Shown piece after piece: positions 47,162-57,521 of a DNA stretch of 64,000 bases. The notes under the pieces were generated by a model that saw only the letters and a list, made by a program, of their open reading frames with translations, did no database searches and was not told where the DNA came from. Source of the stretch: Nilaparvata lugens (taxonomy: Eukaryota; Arthropoda; Insecta; Hemiptera; Delphacidae); contig NC_052505.1 in the NCBI RefSeq assembly GCF_014356525.2, positions 53,992,379-54,056,378 on the forward strand. The letters are read 5' to 3'. Numbering within the stretch: the stretch's first letter is position 1; the number at the start of each line of letters is the position of its first letter. The position numbers and the translations under genes are program-made.

Positions 47162-49772
47162 TGTCACAAAGTGAATTTTTGTGACGGATGGAGAGCCGTC
47201 GTCTAATGTATAATTAGCGAATTTATTCTATTTTAGAATAGGAATAGGATCGACTGCCGGATATTTTGTTAGATTTATTGTGTATATGCATTATCACCAT
47301 CGCCGTCAACCCCTTTAAATCATCAGCAGCAGATTCATCTAACCAGATATTTCCAGATCTTGTTTACCACTCGGCTACCGAGTTGAGTCGGTATCGCTCT
47401 TCATGAAATTTCTGGAATAGAAATATTGTTACCGGCCTAATCTACTATATGAATCAGCAGTATTGTCATCATTTGCTGCACCCTTAGCATCAGGAGCAGC
47501 TGAGTCAAAACCCCGTCACATGACCAGTGGCGTGATCGTCTTTTCAGACTCTCATTGGTCAGGAAGCTCTTTTCCCCCGGCCTCCTAATTTTCAGCGACC
47601 CGGTGCAGCTCCAAGAAGACCTGAGAGAAAGCAGTAGTTCGGTGAACGGGTTCGTGTACGGCTGCGTTCCGAGCGGCGCTCCTAATAGTGGTGTATTAGA
47701 GGGTTAATATTCTATTCCGTATTTTTGTGAATGGAATATTGTATGTCGAATTGCCGACTGTATTTGAAGATAGAGCTTCCTGGGGATTTTCTTTCTTGTG
47801 GGTTATTTTTCCTAAATTCGTATCACTGGGGGTGAACGAATTATCCTTGGTTTTGAAGCCTGTAAGGGATCTCAAGTTTGTGTTACAAATAGTTGAGTGG
47901 GGAATTTAGCTAGGCTCTTAAAGCGGATTATTTTTGAGTGCTTAATTTATAAGTCTCGACTCTGTCGCTTCACGACGTTTTTAATTATAATACGGGAAGT
48001 GGGAATCGGTTCGCTATTCTCCGTATCAGTATCCACGTCGATTCAGGTAATTGTATGTCAGGACTGGTAGTCTGTATTTTTTCCTTCTCTGTAGTAAGGT
48101 GGCCTTTAGTTTAAAGAGTAATTTTTCTCCATTGATTTTTATTCTTGTAGGGAAATCCCTGTCCTTTTTAAGAATAGTTTTTCTCAATTAATTTTTATTC
48201 TTGTGGGAAAATCCCTGTTCCTTTTGAGAAAAGTTTTCTCGATTAAATTTTATCCTTGTAGAGAGATTATTATCATTTATGGTAAATTTTCCTTGCTTAG
48301 TTTTCATACTATAGAGTGGCCCTGTATTTTAAATTCGCTTAGCAGTTTCTGACTTGCTGTAATTCCAAGTAGGAAATTCCAATCCTTTTCCTAGAGAACT
48401 CAGGTGCAGCTTGAGTTCGTCCTTGTCGAAGTTTCTAGACTGCGACGTCCATTCTCTTTCTTTCTCTTCACTTTCCCTATTCTAAAATCCTTCTAGCTCT
48501 CAGGTACAGCTTGAGGACTTCCTCGCCGAAGTTTCTAGACTGCGGCATCCTTTATCTTTCTTTCTCTTAATTCATCCTGTGTTAAAATCCTTCCTGATCT
48601 CAGTTCCAGATTCGAGATCGTCCTAGTCGCGGGTTTTCAGACCCGCGAATCCTTTCTAAAATTCTTAGAAACCTGTCTTCTTTAATAGCAAATATTATTT
48701 GCTGGTTTTCCCTGTGGAAAATTCACGAATTTTCCCGTGATCTCAGTTGCAAATTAGAGATCGATCTTTGGTAGTCCTTAGACTGGCAATTACTTGGAAA
48801 AGTCTGTTGAAATCTTTTCCTGAATTAGGAGTCTCTGACTCGATATTTTCCTTGTGGAAAATCCTGGAAAAATCCTTTCCTACCCTGACAACGACAGACT
48901 GTTGTCTTCCCGATATTATTCTACAGACTGTGTCTGTGAAAAATCTTTTCTATCCTCTCATAATAGTCGACATACTGACTATTAATTTAAAAGCGTTTCG
49001 GACGATTGAGAGTGATTCCCATACCCTTAAGGGCAGTTACAGACTGGCCCTTAATAACCGGCGCGCAGTCATCAGACTAGTGCGGAAATCCTGTTTAGCA
49101 GTTCCAGAATTGCTGAAAATCCTTTCGCAGCTGCAGGCTCGCGATTCAGAAATCCTACACCTAAAACCTTATCCTCTAAATTTTAATTACCACTTAATTG
49201 AAATTGATATACTGTATTTAGCTAGCAGGTCCAGCTTGCTGAGAGCTAGAGCGCAATTCTCAGATTGCGGATTATTGAGCAGGTATTTATTTGCTGTAGA
49301 GAATAATAATCTTATTATTGATTCTCTGTTCCCTATACCCTATACCGTATACCTCATACCCTGTACCCTATTCTCTAAACCACATTCCGGGCTTGCAGGT
49401 ACAGCTTGCTCGCCGTCAATTCGCAGTTGGTTCAGATTGCGTACTACCTTTATAAATAGAATTATTGGTAGGGATCTGATAGTCAGATCCGTCTCCTTGT
49501 ATAGGGTTATCTTAATCTCCCTTAACACCCACCCTGTATTCCAAGGGCCGAGGGCCGAATCGGCCAGCAACGGCACGGGCAAACACTCTTCCCCTGAAAG
49601 TAAAAATCTCGCGAAAGAAGCAGAGGGTAAAGAATCAGGATAGAGGGAGAAGTGTAGGTCCGGTATCTCCACCTGTCAGTACGGCTACTGACCCCGACCC
49701 ATACCCGGCTGTAGCTAGTCCGCGTCGTAGCAATACTTCGCAATTATTAGAAAACCTAGAGGGTGGAATAGG
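47162..49772 (+). repeat. Family S 3' LTR
   Basis: Nearly identical to 41755-44363, differing by single-base changes and 1-bp indels (for example one extra C near 47600). It shifts into the (AT)n tract of the interrupted family A LTR after gtggaatagg. Confidence 0.88.
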
Positions 49773-50017
49773 AATTTCTAATAATATATATATATATATA
49801 TTATATATATATATATATATATTTTTTTTTTTTTCAATGAATTACCAGAATTATAGTGGAAGCTCATATCTGGGCCTATAAAGATTTTTATGAGACTGTA
49901 TCCTATTAAAAACCACGACCTAATTTTTATAATTATAATATCAAAATATTTCATGCTCTACCGACTGATGCCAAGCAGGAGGCTAATCGTTATTTAAATA
50001 TAAAAAATAACGTGACA
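49773..50017 (+). repeat. Family A copy 2, 5' LTR, second part
   Basis: Resumes in the (AT)n tract (49783-49821), carries the inverted tRNA-Lys-like relic at 49911-49978 and ends aataacgtgaca at 50017. Confidence 0.85.
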
Positions 50018-50023
50018 CAAACA

Positions 50024-50081
50024 TGTCGCCCAACGTGATAGGCCACGGATACGACACAAACATGCCGTACCAACGTGGGAC
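50024..50081 (+). other. Duplicated primer-binding site of family A copy 2
   Basis: tgtcgcccaacgtgata at 50024-50040 matches the tRNA-Lys complement well. A second version (gccgtaccaacgtggga, 50064-50080) follows about 40 bp on, with the shared word gacacaaacatg in front of each. This is a local tandem duplication of the site. Confidence 0.6.
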
Positions 50082-50543
50082 TGATGATGAGAGCTGAGCT
50101 CATTAAATAATTATTTGAAATTAAGTCAAGACCCATATTGAGGATAATAATTAAAGACAAGTCTAGTCATATTGAAATTTGTCGTGGATGGATAATGAAA
50201 CTATAGATATATGAGTATTGAGGAAAACAGGCGAATTAAACTTTGTATTACTTTTTGGGGAATCAATAGCTTTAAATAAAGAGAAATTATATGTTTTAAA
50301 GAAAATTTTATATTATTGTTATTGTAAAAAATATATTTTATAGAGAGAGATCATATTTTATAAGCCTAAACTGCTATTACTTTCTAGTCAAGAATATATA
50401 TGTATAAGCCGGTTGGAATATAAGTCACAGTCTGTAAACTAGTCAGGAATCAATATTCAATATTGGAGCGCTAGAGCATTATAAAAAACTTAAGTATAAA
50501 TACCTTATTTCGGATATCCAAACACTTCGCACATAACTGTCTC
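50082..50543 (+). other. Family A copy 2 leader, first part
   Basis: Non-coding. It aligns with the reverse complement of about 35600-36010 of copy 1 and ends at the LINE target site tgtctc. Confidence 0.6.
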
Positions 50544-52962
50544 ACTGTAAGTCCCGGTTTCACTCATTGCTTGGCTTATTCACGTTGTCTGGTGGAAATG
50601 ACTTGAAGCAGAGTGATAATGTTTCTCGAATCATTCGTCCGATTAAAAATAGTTGTAATAAAAAGTATTTCACTCTTCTACTGAGCAAAGTTCATTGGTT
50701 GGATGTATATGCAACAGGCAATATTAGTGAGAAATTTGAGTACTTTTTGAACAAATTCCTAAGTATAGTTGATACAGTTTTTCCTCTAAAAACGGTCAAG
50801 TCCTCCAAATTGAAGAAAACCCCAAAGTCTAGATGGTACACTGATAATTTATCAGCTCTCAAAGAGGAATGTTTGAATATGTATAGTCTTCACAAGTACA
50901 CGGGTCTGGCTTACCATTGTGAATTGTATAAGATATTGAGATCCAGGTATAAATACATGGTATTTCATGCTAAGCGTGAGTATTATTGTAATAAAGTATT
51001 GCAGACTAAAAATAAATCACATGCTATTTGGTCAGTTATAAAAGAGAATTTGAATGTTAACGATAGAACATTGGTATCACAGGTAACTGATCTCACAAGT
51101 GATAAATTTAATAAATGCTTCCTTGATAATGTAGAGTCAACAAAACAAAATATCCAACAATCAAAACATGATATGCCATATTATTTGAATAAATTTGTTC
51201 ATGCTAGACAGAATAATATAAACTCTGTTTTCTCAGTTGGCCATTTCAGTGTTGAAGAGGTCTATAACGCCATTTTTTCTCTCAGTAATAGTATGAGTTT
51301 GGATGTGTATTGTTTGAATTCTGCTCTTTTAAAACTTGCTGCACCTTATATAGTGGAGGTATTGTCATATTTATTCAATCAATGTGTTAAAGAGGGTGTA
51401 ATTCCTGTGTGCTTGAAATTGTCAAAAGTTATTCCACTGTATAAGAGAGGTACTAAATCTGATTGTAGTAACTATCGACCAGTGTCAATCATACCAATTA
51501 TTGCTAAGGTTTTTGAAATATTACTGAATACTCGATTAGTTAAATATTTTGAGGGTGAACAGCTTTTTTCAGATAAACAATATGGTTTCAGATCCAAAAG
51601 AGGAACCAATACTGCAATTCGTAATTTTGTGAAAGCTTGTGTGGATGCTTTAGATAGTAGAGAAAAGGTCATGGGGAGCTGGTATGATATGAGTAGAGCA
51701 TTCGACACAATATCCCATGATATATTGTTATATAAGTTGAAATACTATGGCTTTGATCGGTTTGCTTTACAACTTTTTAAAGAATATTTGTCAGGGAGGT
51801 ACCAATCGGTTTATTTTAATGGGTCCTTTTCATCATATCTGCCTCTCAAATCAGGGGTACCTCAGGGATCCATATTAGGACCCACATTGTTTATAATATA
51901 TGTTAATGACTTACCATTAGCGATAGGAGACGATAGAGTGAATACATACATGTATGCTGATGACTTGGCAATTCAGGTAAATAATAAATGTTTAAATTCA
52001 GTTGAACGTTTTATAAATGATGCAAATACTGTTATAAAAGACTGGACAGCAGCCAACTCACTTAGTCTGAACAGCAGCAGAACCCAAACGATGAATTTTT
52101 CCTTGGCTAATTATTCAGAAAATGGGGAGGTGAAGTTTTTGGGTGTGACGTTAGAGTCAAACATGAAATGGGGCATACACATTGAAAATATAAGTAAAAA
52201 AGTTGCTAGGGGTGTATTTCTCATCAGGAAATTTAGACCTTTTGTCAATGTTGATGTATTGCTGTCAATTTACTATGCACACATTCAAAGTCATTTGTCA
52301 TATGGCATAGTGGTTTGGGGACACTCGTCTGAAATGAAAAAGCTCATGATTTTACAAAAAAGAGCTGTGAGAGCTATTTTTAATGTCCACTGTAGAACTC
52401 ATTGTAAACCTTTGATCAGAGAGCTAAGAATACTAACGGTTCCATCTCTTTTTATTCTTGAGTGTCTGTTGTATGTAAAAAGTTACATGCATGAAATGCA
52501 GACAAATAATTACATTCACAATTATGGAACACGCCAGAAGACATTGTTGCATAGAAGTCAATGTAACTTACAACTAACTCTGAACAGTTTTGATGAATTT
52601 GGTAAGAAAATTTATAACTTGTTGCCAACGGAAGTCAGAGAATTAAATATGAGCAGTTTTAAAAAATGCGTGAAAGATATGTTGTGTGAGCTTTGTGTCT
52701 ATAGTGTTAATGAGTTTGTAGAATGTTTGACACTTGATAACACATCTATAGACATATAGAATATTATTGTTGTTGTCCTGTTTTTATATTGTTGATTTGT
52801 TATTACTATTATTATTGTTAGTGTTACAAAACGTTACCATACTTATTCATGTATTGATGAATGAAGAATGTTATAAATTGTAAATGTACCTGACCTTGTT
52901 ATACAATTTGTTTTGTAATGACAATAAACAATTTTGATTTTGATTTTTTGATTTTGATTTTG
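50544..52962 (+). mobile_element. LINE inserted in the family A leader, 5'-truncated, TTTTGA tail
   Basis: Flanked by tgtctc at 50538-50543 and 52963-52968. The 3' end is a run of ttttgatt units (52930-52962) with an aataaac signal just before. It lacks ORF1 and the endonuclease. Confidence 0.87.
50567..52759 (+). CDS. LINE reverse transcriptase (CR1/L2-group), uninterrupted, 5'-truncated
   Basis: About 730 codons without a stop from the truncation point; there is no ATG at the start (TTG), so this is a remnant of a longer ORF2. It enters after the endonuclease. The linker reads SRWYTDNLSALKEEC. RT follows with LKLSKVIPLYKRGTKSD, YRPVSIIPIIAKVFE, QYGFRSKRGTNTAI, motif A WYDMSRAFDTISHD, motif B KSGVPQGSILGPTLFIIYVN and motif C MYADDLAIQ, with both catalytic aspartates. 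The thumb is VKFLGVTLESNMKW. The C-terminal part reads AHIQSHLSYGIVVWGHSS, then LQKRAVRAIF. The tail and the PQGSILGP box suit the CR1/L2/Daphne side of LINEs. With motifs intact it is among the youngest insertions here. It is probably dead for lack of endonuclease and promoter. Confidence 0.9.
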   Translation: MLGLFTLSGGNDLKQSDNVSRIIRPIKNSCNKKYFTLLLSKVHWLDVYATGNISEKFEYFLNKFLSIVDTVFPLKTVKSSKLKKTPKSRWYTDNLSALKEECLNMYSLHKYTGLAYHCELYKILRSRYKYMVFHAKREYYCNKVLQTKNKSHAIWSVIKENLNVNDRTLVSQVTDLTSDKFNKCFLDNVESTKQNIQQSKHDMPYYLNKFVHARQNNINSVFSVGHFSVEEVYNAIFSLSNSMSLDVYCLNSALLKLAAPYIVEVLSYLFNQCVKEGVIPVCLKLSKVIPLYKRGTKSDCSNYRPVSIIPIIAKVFEILLNTRLVKYFEGEQLFSDKQYGFRSKRGTNTAIRNFVKACVDALDSREKVMGSWYDMSRAFDTISHDILLYKLKYYGFDRFALQLFKEYLSGRYQSVYFNGSFSSYLPLKSGVPQGSILGPTLFIIYVNDLPLAIGDDRVNTYMYADDLAIQVNNKCLNSVERFINDANTVIKDWTAANSLSLNSSRTQTMNFSLANYSENGEVKFLGVTLESNMKWGIHIENISKKVARGVFLIRKFRPFVNVDVLLSIYYAHIQSHLSYGIVVWGHSSEMKKLMILQKRAVRAIFNVHCRTHCKPLIRELRILTVPSLFILECLLYVKSYMHEMQTNNYIHNYGTRQKTLLHRSQCNLQLTLNSFDEFGKKIYNLLPTEVRELNMSSFKKCVKDMLCELCVYSVNEFVECLTLDNTSIDI

Positions 52963-52968
52963 TGTCTC

Positions 52969-53032
52969 TTTTTTAAGCATTTTTGCATTATTATTCATCA
53001 CTTTTTTAATTAGCATTTATCATATTGACATA
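52969..53032 (+). other. Family A copy 2 leader, second part
   Basis: Short AT-rich leader between the LINE's 3' target copy and the gag ATG at 53033. Confidence 0.5.
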
Positions 53033-55438
53033 ATGAATCACACTCCCGCAAACTCTGAAGTTTCATATATGTACGGCGGTTGCACAGATCCCACTTTGTC
53101 GACTCCCAGCACATCAAACCCCACCATGGTAGATGCCAATACGCCACGAGAAAGGGAACCAGGGAGTGTCGGGTCGATAGTCTTCGATCCACAAGGTCTG
53201 CAACCTCTATCATCCACTCGAATCGACGCCGCTGACATACCATTGAATCAACGGATAGCAGAGATCAACTTCGAAGGGGGCGAGGAGCAGCCTGCAGAAC
53301 CCGCATCCCCAGAGGCCGAGTCACATCTGAGCAAACAAAGTATATTTTCAGTCACAGAGCTAGATCCATTTAAAAGGGTAATGATGGAACAAACTAGCAG
53401 TATGTTCAACATTATGTTACAAAACACAATGGATAACATGATGCAGGAAATTAAAAAAGAGAATGCGGCAATAAAAGAGGCAAACAAGCAAACAGTGGAA
53501 CAGGGCATGAAGGAGACAGCAGACGCCATACAATCAGTAGAACGGCGGTTAGATACTATTGAGAGTAAAGTAGAGAATCATAGAGAAGAATTAAAAGCAA
53601 TGATAAATCTACAGAGGGAAAGTCAGGATAAAGTTACGGCAGGATTATCAGAAAGGTTGGATACGGTTACCTGTGAATTAAACGAAAGGATAGATAACTT
53701 AACCACACAAATCACTACACCTATTCAGGATTTAACAACTAACATTAAGGCCGATTGCCATCAAGAAATCAACAAACAAATTACCGTTGCCAATCAAAAT
53801 TTAACAACTACAGTTGATAAAAATAGTAACAGTATAAAAGATATACAAAATAAACAGATTAATATGTCCACAAAAATGAACCTACTGCAAGGTAGTATCA
53901 ATCAGAACACAGAAACCTGTAAGGCTTTAAACGGAACTCTACTAATTCAAAAATCCACTCTAACTCAATCAGATCAAGAAGTAAATGCTAATAAAATTAC
54001 ACATAATAGTCAATGGCAGATGACACAGGAGAAAATAACAGTATTAGAAAATTATATCCAACAACGACCTCAAGGAATTCAAGCAGGTAACATCAATTCA
54101 CATAGTATATTGCAAGGACTGGGTAAATTTGATAATACTGATCGCCATTTGCAACCTCAACCATTCATTGATCAGATAAAATTAGTACAAACTCTTGCAC
54201 CTACCTCTTGGAGCATGTGGCGTCTTCGTTTGACTAGTTTATTAATTGGCGAACCCCTGATGTTCTTTCGGAGTAGAGCCCATGAATTTACATCACTGGA
54301 TGAGTTTGTAGCTGTCTTACTGGAGCAGTATTGGAGCAGAAGTAAACAGTTGGATGTGCTAGCGGACATCATATCATGCGATTTCAACCCTAACTTAGAC
54401 GGTGCATGTACTACTTTCGTCACTGCCCTACAGTTCAAAAATTCTCAATTGAGCGAGCCCATTAACAAATCGGCATTAGCAAGTATTATTCTGAAGAAAC
54501 TACCGTATCAAGTTAGAATGGCACTCGCCACACAACCCATTACTGATTGCAAACAGCTAATAAATCATCTATATGGCATACAGTCTGTGATGGCAATGTC
54601 AAACCACCGATCAGACCAAAGATACACACAGAATCAACATAACTCAAAAAGTAATCAGTATACCAGCCAAAATTATGAACCGGTATCATATGATCGCTCC
54701 CGATCTGCCCCTCAATTTGAACGCCGCTATGAGCACAAACAAAATAGTAACTGGAATAATAAAAATTTTCAAAATTGCACAACTAATCATTACACCCATC
54801 AGAGCAACCGCAGGAATTATTATGATGGCCGTGATCGATTAAACTCAAATAATGGTTACACTCAGAATAATTACAACAGAAATTACAAACCGCCACCTCA
54901 ACAAGTAAGCACAAATTATACATTAGCGCATGCAACAGGATTAAACCAACAAAAAACACAGAACCCATCACCCAACGACCCACCACCAGATATACAGGAA
55001 ACTACAGCTAAAAAATTACGAATATATGATACACCCAATATAACGCCTGCAAGCTCCAATGAAACAAACAAAGAAAAGCAAGATATTCCAACATCACACA
55101 CCACCTTTAGAAATGATTTACCGAAAATATTATTAGAAGAACAAAAAATACCAGATAAACCACCACCAAAAACCGCCGCCAACAATGCAATTAAAACACC
55201 CCAAAAGCAACAACCCATTTCAAGTATCCTGTTCCCCACCGAAGAGCAACTCGCCCCCGAAGAATCACTACCGGCCACCACCCTACAACAAGAACCGATC
55301 CATTACAATAATGACAAAATCCCATTACCGCCAAAAATAAACAATCGCCAGGAGGAGACCGCCACCATACTACCTGTTTTGAACACCACCATGCACCCGC
55401 ACACAGAATCTATGCACCCATATCATTGTACCCACTGA
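53033..55438 (+). CDS. Family A gag, 801 aa, copy 2
   Basis: ATG 53033, stop at 55436-55438. Residues 1-110 are variable and P/E-rich. About 110-345 is a long coiled-coil-like region (MQEIKKENAAIKEANKQTVE, then RLDTIESKVENHREELKAM). About 360-515 is the capsid-like domain (LGKFDNTDRHLQPQPFIDQ, FRSRAHEFTSLDEFVAVLL, then LKKLPYQVRMALATQPI). About 520-645 is an N/Q/Y/R-rich low-complexity stretch, and about 645-790 is proline-rich. There is no zinc knuckle and no protease. It matches copy 1 along its length, but here it ends 13 nt into an overlapping frame that encodes the basic C-terminus; in copy 1 the two are in one frame. Gag self-assembly is the family role. Confidence 0.8.
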   Translation: MNHTPANSEVSYMYGGCTDPTLSTPSTSNPTMVDANTPREREPGSVGSIVFDPQGLQPLSSTRIDAADIPLNQRIAEINFEGGEEQPAEPASPEAESHLSKQSIFSVTELDPFKRVMMEQTSSMFNIMLQNTMDNMMQEIKKENAAIKEANKQTVEQGMKETADAIQSVERRLDTIESKVENHREELKAMINLQRESQDKVTAGLSERLDTVTCELNERIDNLTTQITTPIQDLTTNIKADCHQEINKQITVANQNLTTTVDKNSNSIKDIQNKQINMSTKMNLLQGSINQNTETCKALNGTLLIQKSTLTQSDQEVNANKITHNSQWQMTQEKITVLENYIQQRPQGIQAGNINSHSILQGLGKFDNTDRHLQPQPFIDQIKLVQTLAPTSWSMWRLRLTSLLIGEPLMFFRSRAHEFTSLDEFVAVLLEQYWSRSKQLDVLADIISCDFNPNLDGACTTFVTALQFKNSQLSEPINKSALASIILKKLPYQVRMALATQPITDCKQLINHLYGIQSVMAMSNHRSDQRYTQNQHNSKSNQYTSQNYEPVSYDRSRSAPQFERRYEHKQNSNWNNKNFQNCTTNHYTHQSNRRNYYDGRDRLNSNNGYTQNNYNRNYKPPPQQVSTNYTLAHATGLNQQKTQNPSPNDPPPDIQETTAKKLRIYDTPNITPASSNETNKEKQDIPTSHTTFRNDLPKILLEEQKIPDKPPPKTAANNAIKTPQKQQPISSILFPTEEQLAPEESLPATTLQQEPIHYNNDKIPLPPKINNRQEETATILPVLNTTMHPHTESMHPYHCTH

Positions 55439-56067
55439 AGCAGACCAAGGATCCCAAGATGGAAGACCGAGAGGACGGCATTCGGGAGAAGAGGTACCAG
55501 CACCGCAAGGCCCGGGGATGGAGGCGCCCAAGGACACCCGACCGACATCAAGAACGAGAGGATGGCATTCGGGAGAAGAAGAAGATGCATCACAAGGCCC
55601 GGAGGCGGAGAAAGAAGCAAAAGAAACGAAGGAGGAACCACACGCGCGCATACTGGTCGCATGCACGTTTCAAACGCCCAAGGAGGATACCGGACCAACA
55701 CCAGGATGGAGGACAGGAGACCGACAGCATACATCCGCGGCACATACGCTTTAAAAGAGATATTCAGCGATGTGACCGGAAGAATAGGCCAAAGAAATGG
55801 GATAGAACCGAACCTATTAGAAGGACTATTACGGATTCATGCATGGGCAACAACGAAATGGACTACTTATGGAGATATATGAAGGATAAACAGTGTTTAA
55901 GAAGAGTGAAAGAAGTAAGAAATAATGTAAATGAAAAGGAAGTAAATAGCTACTATATGATGAGAAGTTATACTATTGAAAAGATGATAAATGTTTTGAT
56001 ATGGTGTGTAATGTTTGTTATGGCTGTGATAATATTGAAAAGTGATACTATCGATGTTATAATTTAG
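55426..56067 (+). CDS. Family A basic C-terminal region in the overlapping frame
   Basis: Starts inside the end of gag (13-nt overlap, different frame) and reads about 213 codons. It begins with a strongly basic block containing two HRKAR/HHKAR-type repeats and KARRRRKKQKKRRRN. Then comes HIRFKRDIQRCDRKN, and YLWRYMKDKQCLRRVKEVRN as in copy 1. After SYTIE the sequence differs from copy 1, which continues into the integrase-like KFFLIYSGPF. Here a hydrophobic stretch follows (VLIWCVMFVMAVIIL). Whether ribosomes reach it (frameshift) or the break is decay cannot be told. Its function is likely nucleic-acid binding by the basic block, an inference. Confidence 0.55.
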   Translation: MYPLKQTKDPKMEDREDGIREKRYQHRKARGWRRPRTPDRHQEREDGIREKKKMHHKARRRRKKQKKRRRNHTRAYWSHARFKRPRRIPDQHQDGGQETDSIHPRHIRFKRDIQRCDRKNRPKKWDRTEPIRRTITDSCMGNNEMDYLWRYMKDKQCLRRVKEVRNNVNEKEVNSYYMMRSYTIEKMINVLIWCVMFVMAVIILKSDTIDVII

Positions 56068-57521
56068 ACCATGTTATTGTTGAAGGAATTTGTTGACTGT
56101 TGGAAATCTTGTATGGTGAAATTGTTTGTTATTAAGGCCGTGATGTTTGATAAAAATTGTGATGTTAATGAAATAATGAAGAGGATGATATTATTGAAGA
56201 AGTTCATGGCCTATGAAAAATCTTGCTTTACGAAACTGTTTCCTGATATGATTAAGGTTGTTTATGAAGAAACTATGTGGATAGTATTGAAAGAAAATAA
56301 ATGAAAGGCTTTGGATCAATTAAAAGAAATTATTATTGAAGGAACAAGGAGTTATTTGAAGAAAGAATACACAAGATACAAGGGCTTTAAATTTATGAAG
56401 GATAGATTAATAATAGGACAGCCTCAACAATCAACAGCAGATAACCAACCGGCCTACAGTATAGCTACAAGCAGAAAGTCAAAAGATATGGGAAAGCCAC
56501 GAAATTTTTTCATGCAATATTATCGAATTTGAAGTAAATATGATAAGAAGTCAAAGGAAAACACCACTATCAAGCCAATTACTGACCTTCTTAATAAATT
56601 TAATATTGATGAAGCAACCTCGTGTCAACAAATCAGATTTTCGATTCCTTCCAACTGTCCGAAGCCTGCAACAAGCAAAAGAATAATTTTTAATTATGTA
56701 ATTAAAAAATATACATCAGATAAAAAAGGACACAAGCGGGGATAGTATATTTAAAATTTGTTAATTACCTTTGAAAGGAAAAAATGTAGCAGTTAGGTTA
56801 ACTATGAGATTCGATAGCAAATTCTGACGTAGCAGTATGAAATGTAGAACAAGTAGTCAGCTGGCCAAAGCCACCCAAATCAAATAAATGTAACGTCTGT
56901 TAAACACATGATTATGAAAGAAGTATTGTAACCCAAAAATGTTATTATTACTGTTATTTATTGTATTTATCAATGTTAATATATTTATATGTTTTATATT
57001 TATTACCGTTAGTTATGCCATGTTTGTTACCGAAAAAACCTAAAATGAATGCTAGTTACCTAAAGCCAAAGAACCATTAGCGAAAGAAAAGAATTGTACC
57101 TGATATATGGAAAATTATTTATATTAAGACCTAGGAATTACAATAAAATATAAGCCCCAGAAAATTTGTACATCGAAATTATTGTTTGAAAGGAATCAAT
57201 TATGAGAGAATCAAGAAATGTGTGTAGTTAGGTTGGCGGCCTTGCGAGCGGCAAATTTAAAAATACTATGTTCTAAGTGTTGTAAGGAGGAAAGTGTCTA
57301 GGAGATTATATTAACGATATTTTTGTGTTGATAGGGAAAATTTGTTATTGTATTTGATAGAGGTCTAAGGGAGGCGCAGCAGATAGATCAGCGAACTATG
57401 ATAAAAATGTGAGAGTATATTTTGTAGACAAAGTATGGAATATATCGATGTATTGAAGGGTGGATTTTCATTAAAAACATTGTGATTCTCAAATATTTTG
57501 AATTCAAATCCAGGGGGCGCG
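56068..57521 (+). other. Family A copy 2: variable region and 3' untranslated part
   Basis: 56071-56532 continues the same frame between stops, but I recognise no domain, and this part has no counterpart in copy 1. From about 56540 the sequence aligns with copy 1 (aaaacaccactatcaa, aactgtccgaagcctgcaac) down to the polypurine tract at 57510-57521. Confidence 0.5.

Larger units (their letters stand above)
41755..49772 (+). mobile_element. Family S LTR retrotransposon (giant LTRs, gag-protease ORF, no RT/integrase)
   Basis: Direct repeats of about 2.61 kb (41755-44363 and 47162-49772) start tgtcacaaagtgaatttttg and are almost identical. The internal 2.8 kb holds one 771-codon ORF, a TGGCGCCC primer-site start at 44409 and a G-rich tract at 47150-47161. 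RT, RNase H core and integrase are absent. It is inserted in the (AT)n tract of a family A LTR, so the exact target duplication cannot be read. The near-identity of the LTRs and the intact ORF suggest a young copy. Confidence 0.9.

Noticed and set aside
48747..49643. 298-codon ORF in the family S 3' LTR
   Set aside because: The same stretch in the 5' LTR (43294-44235) is broken by single-base indels despite near identity, so the frame is not maintained and is probably chance.
55423..55743. Antisense and alternative-frame ORFs over the basic block of family A gag (also 33225-33519)
   Set aside because: They are shadows of a GC- and purine-biased repeat region and not conserved in both copies with the same start and end.
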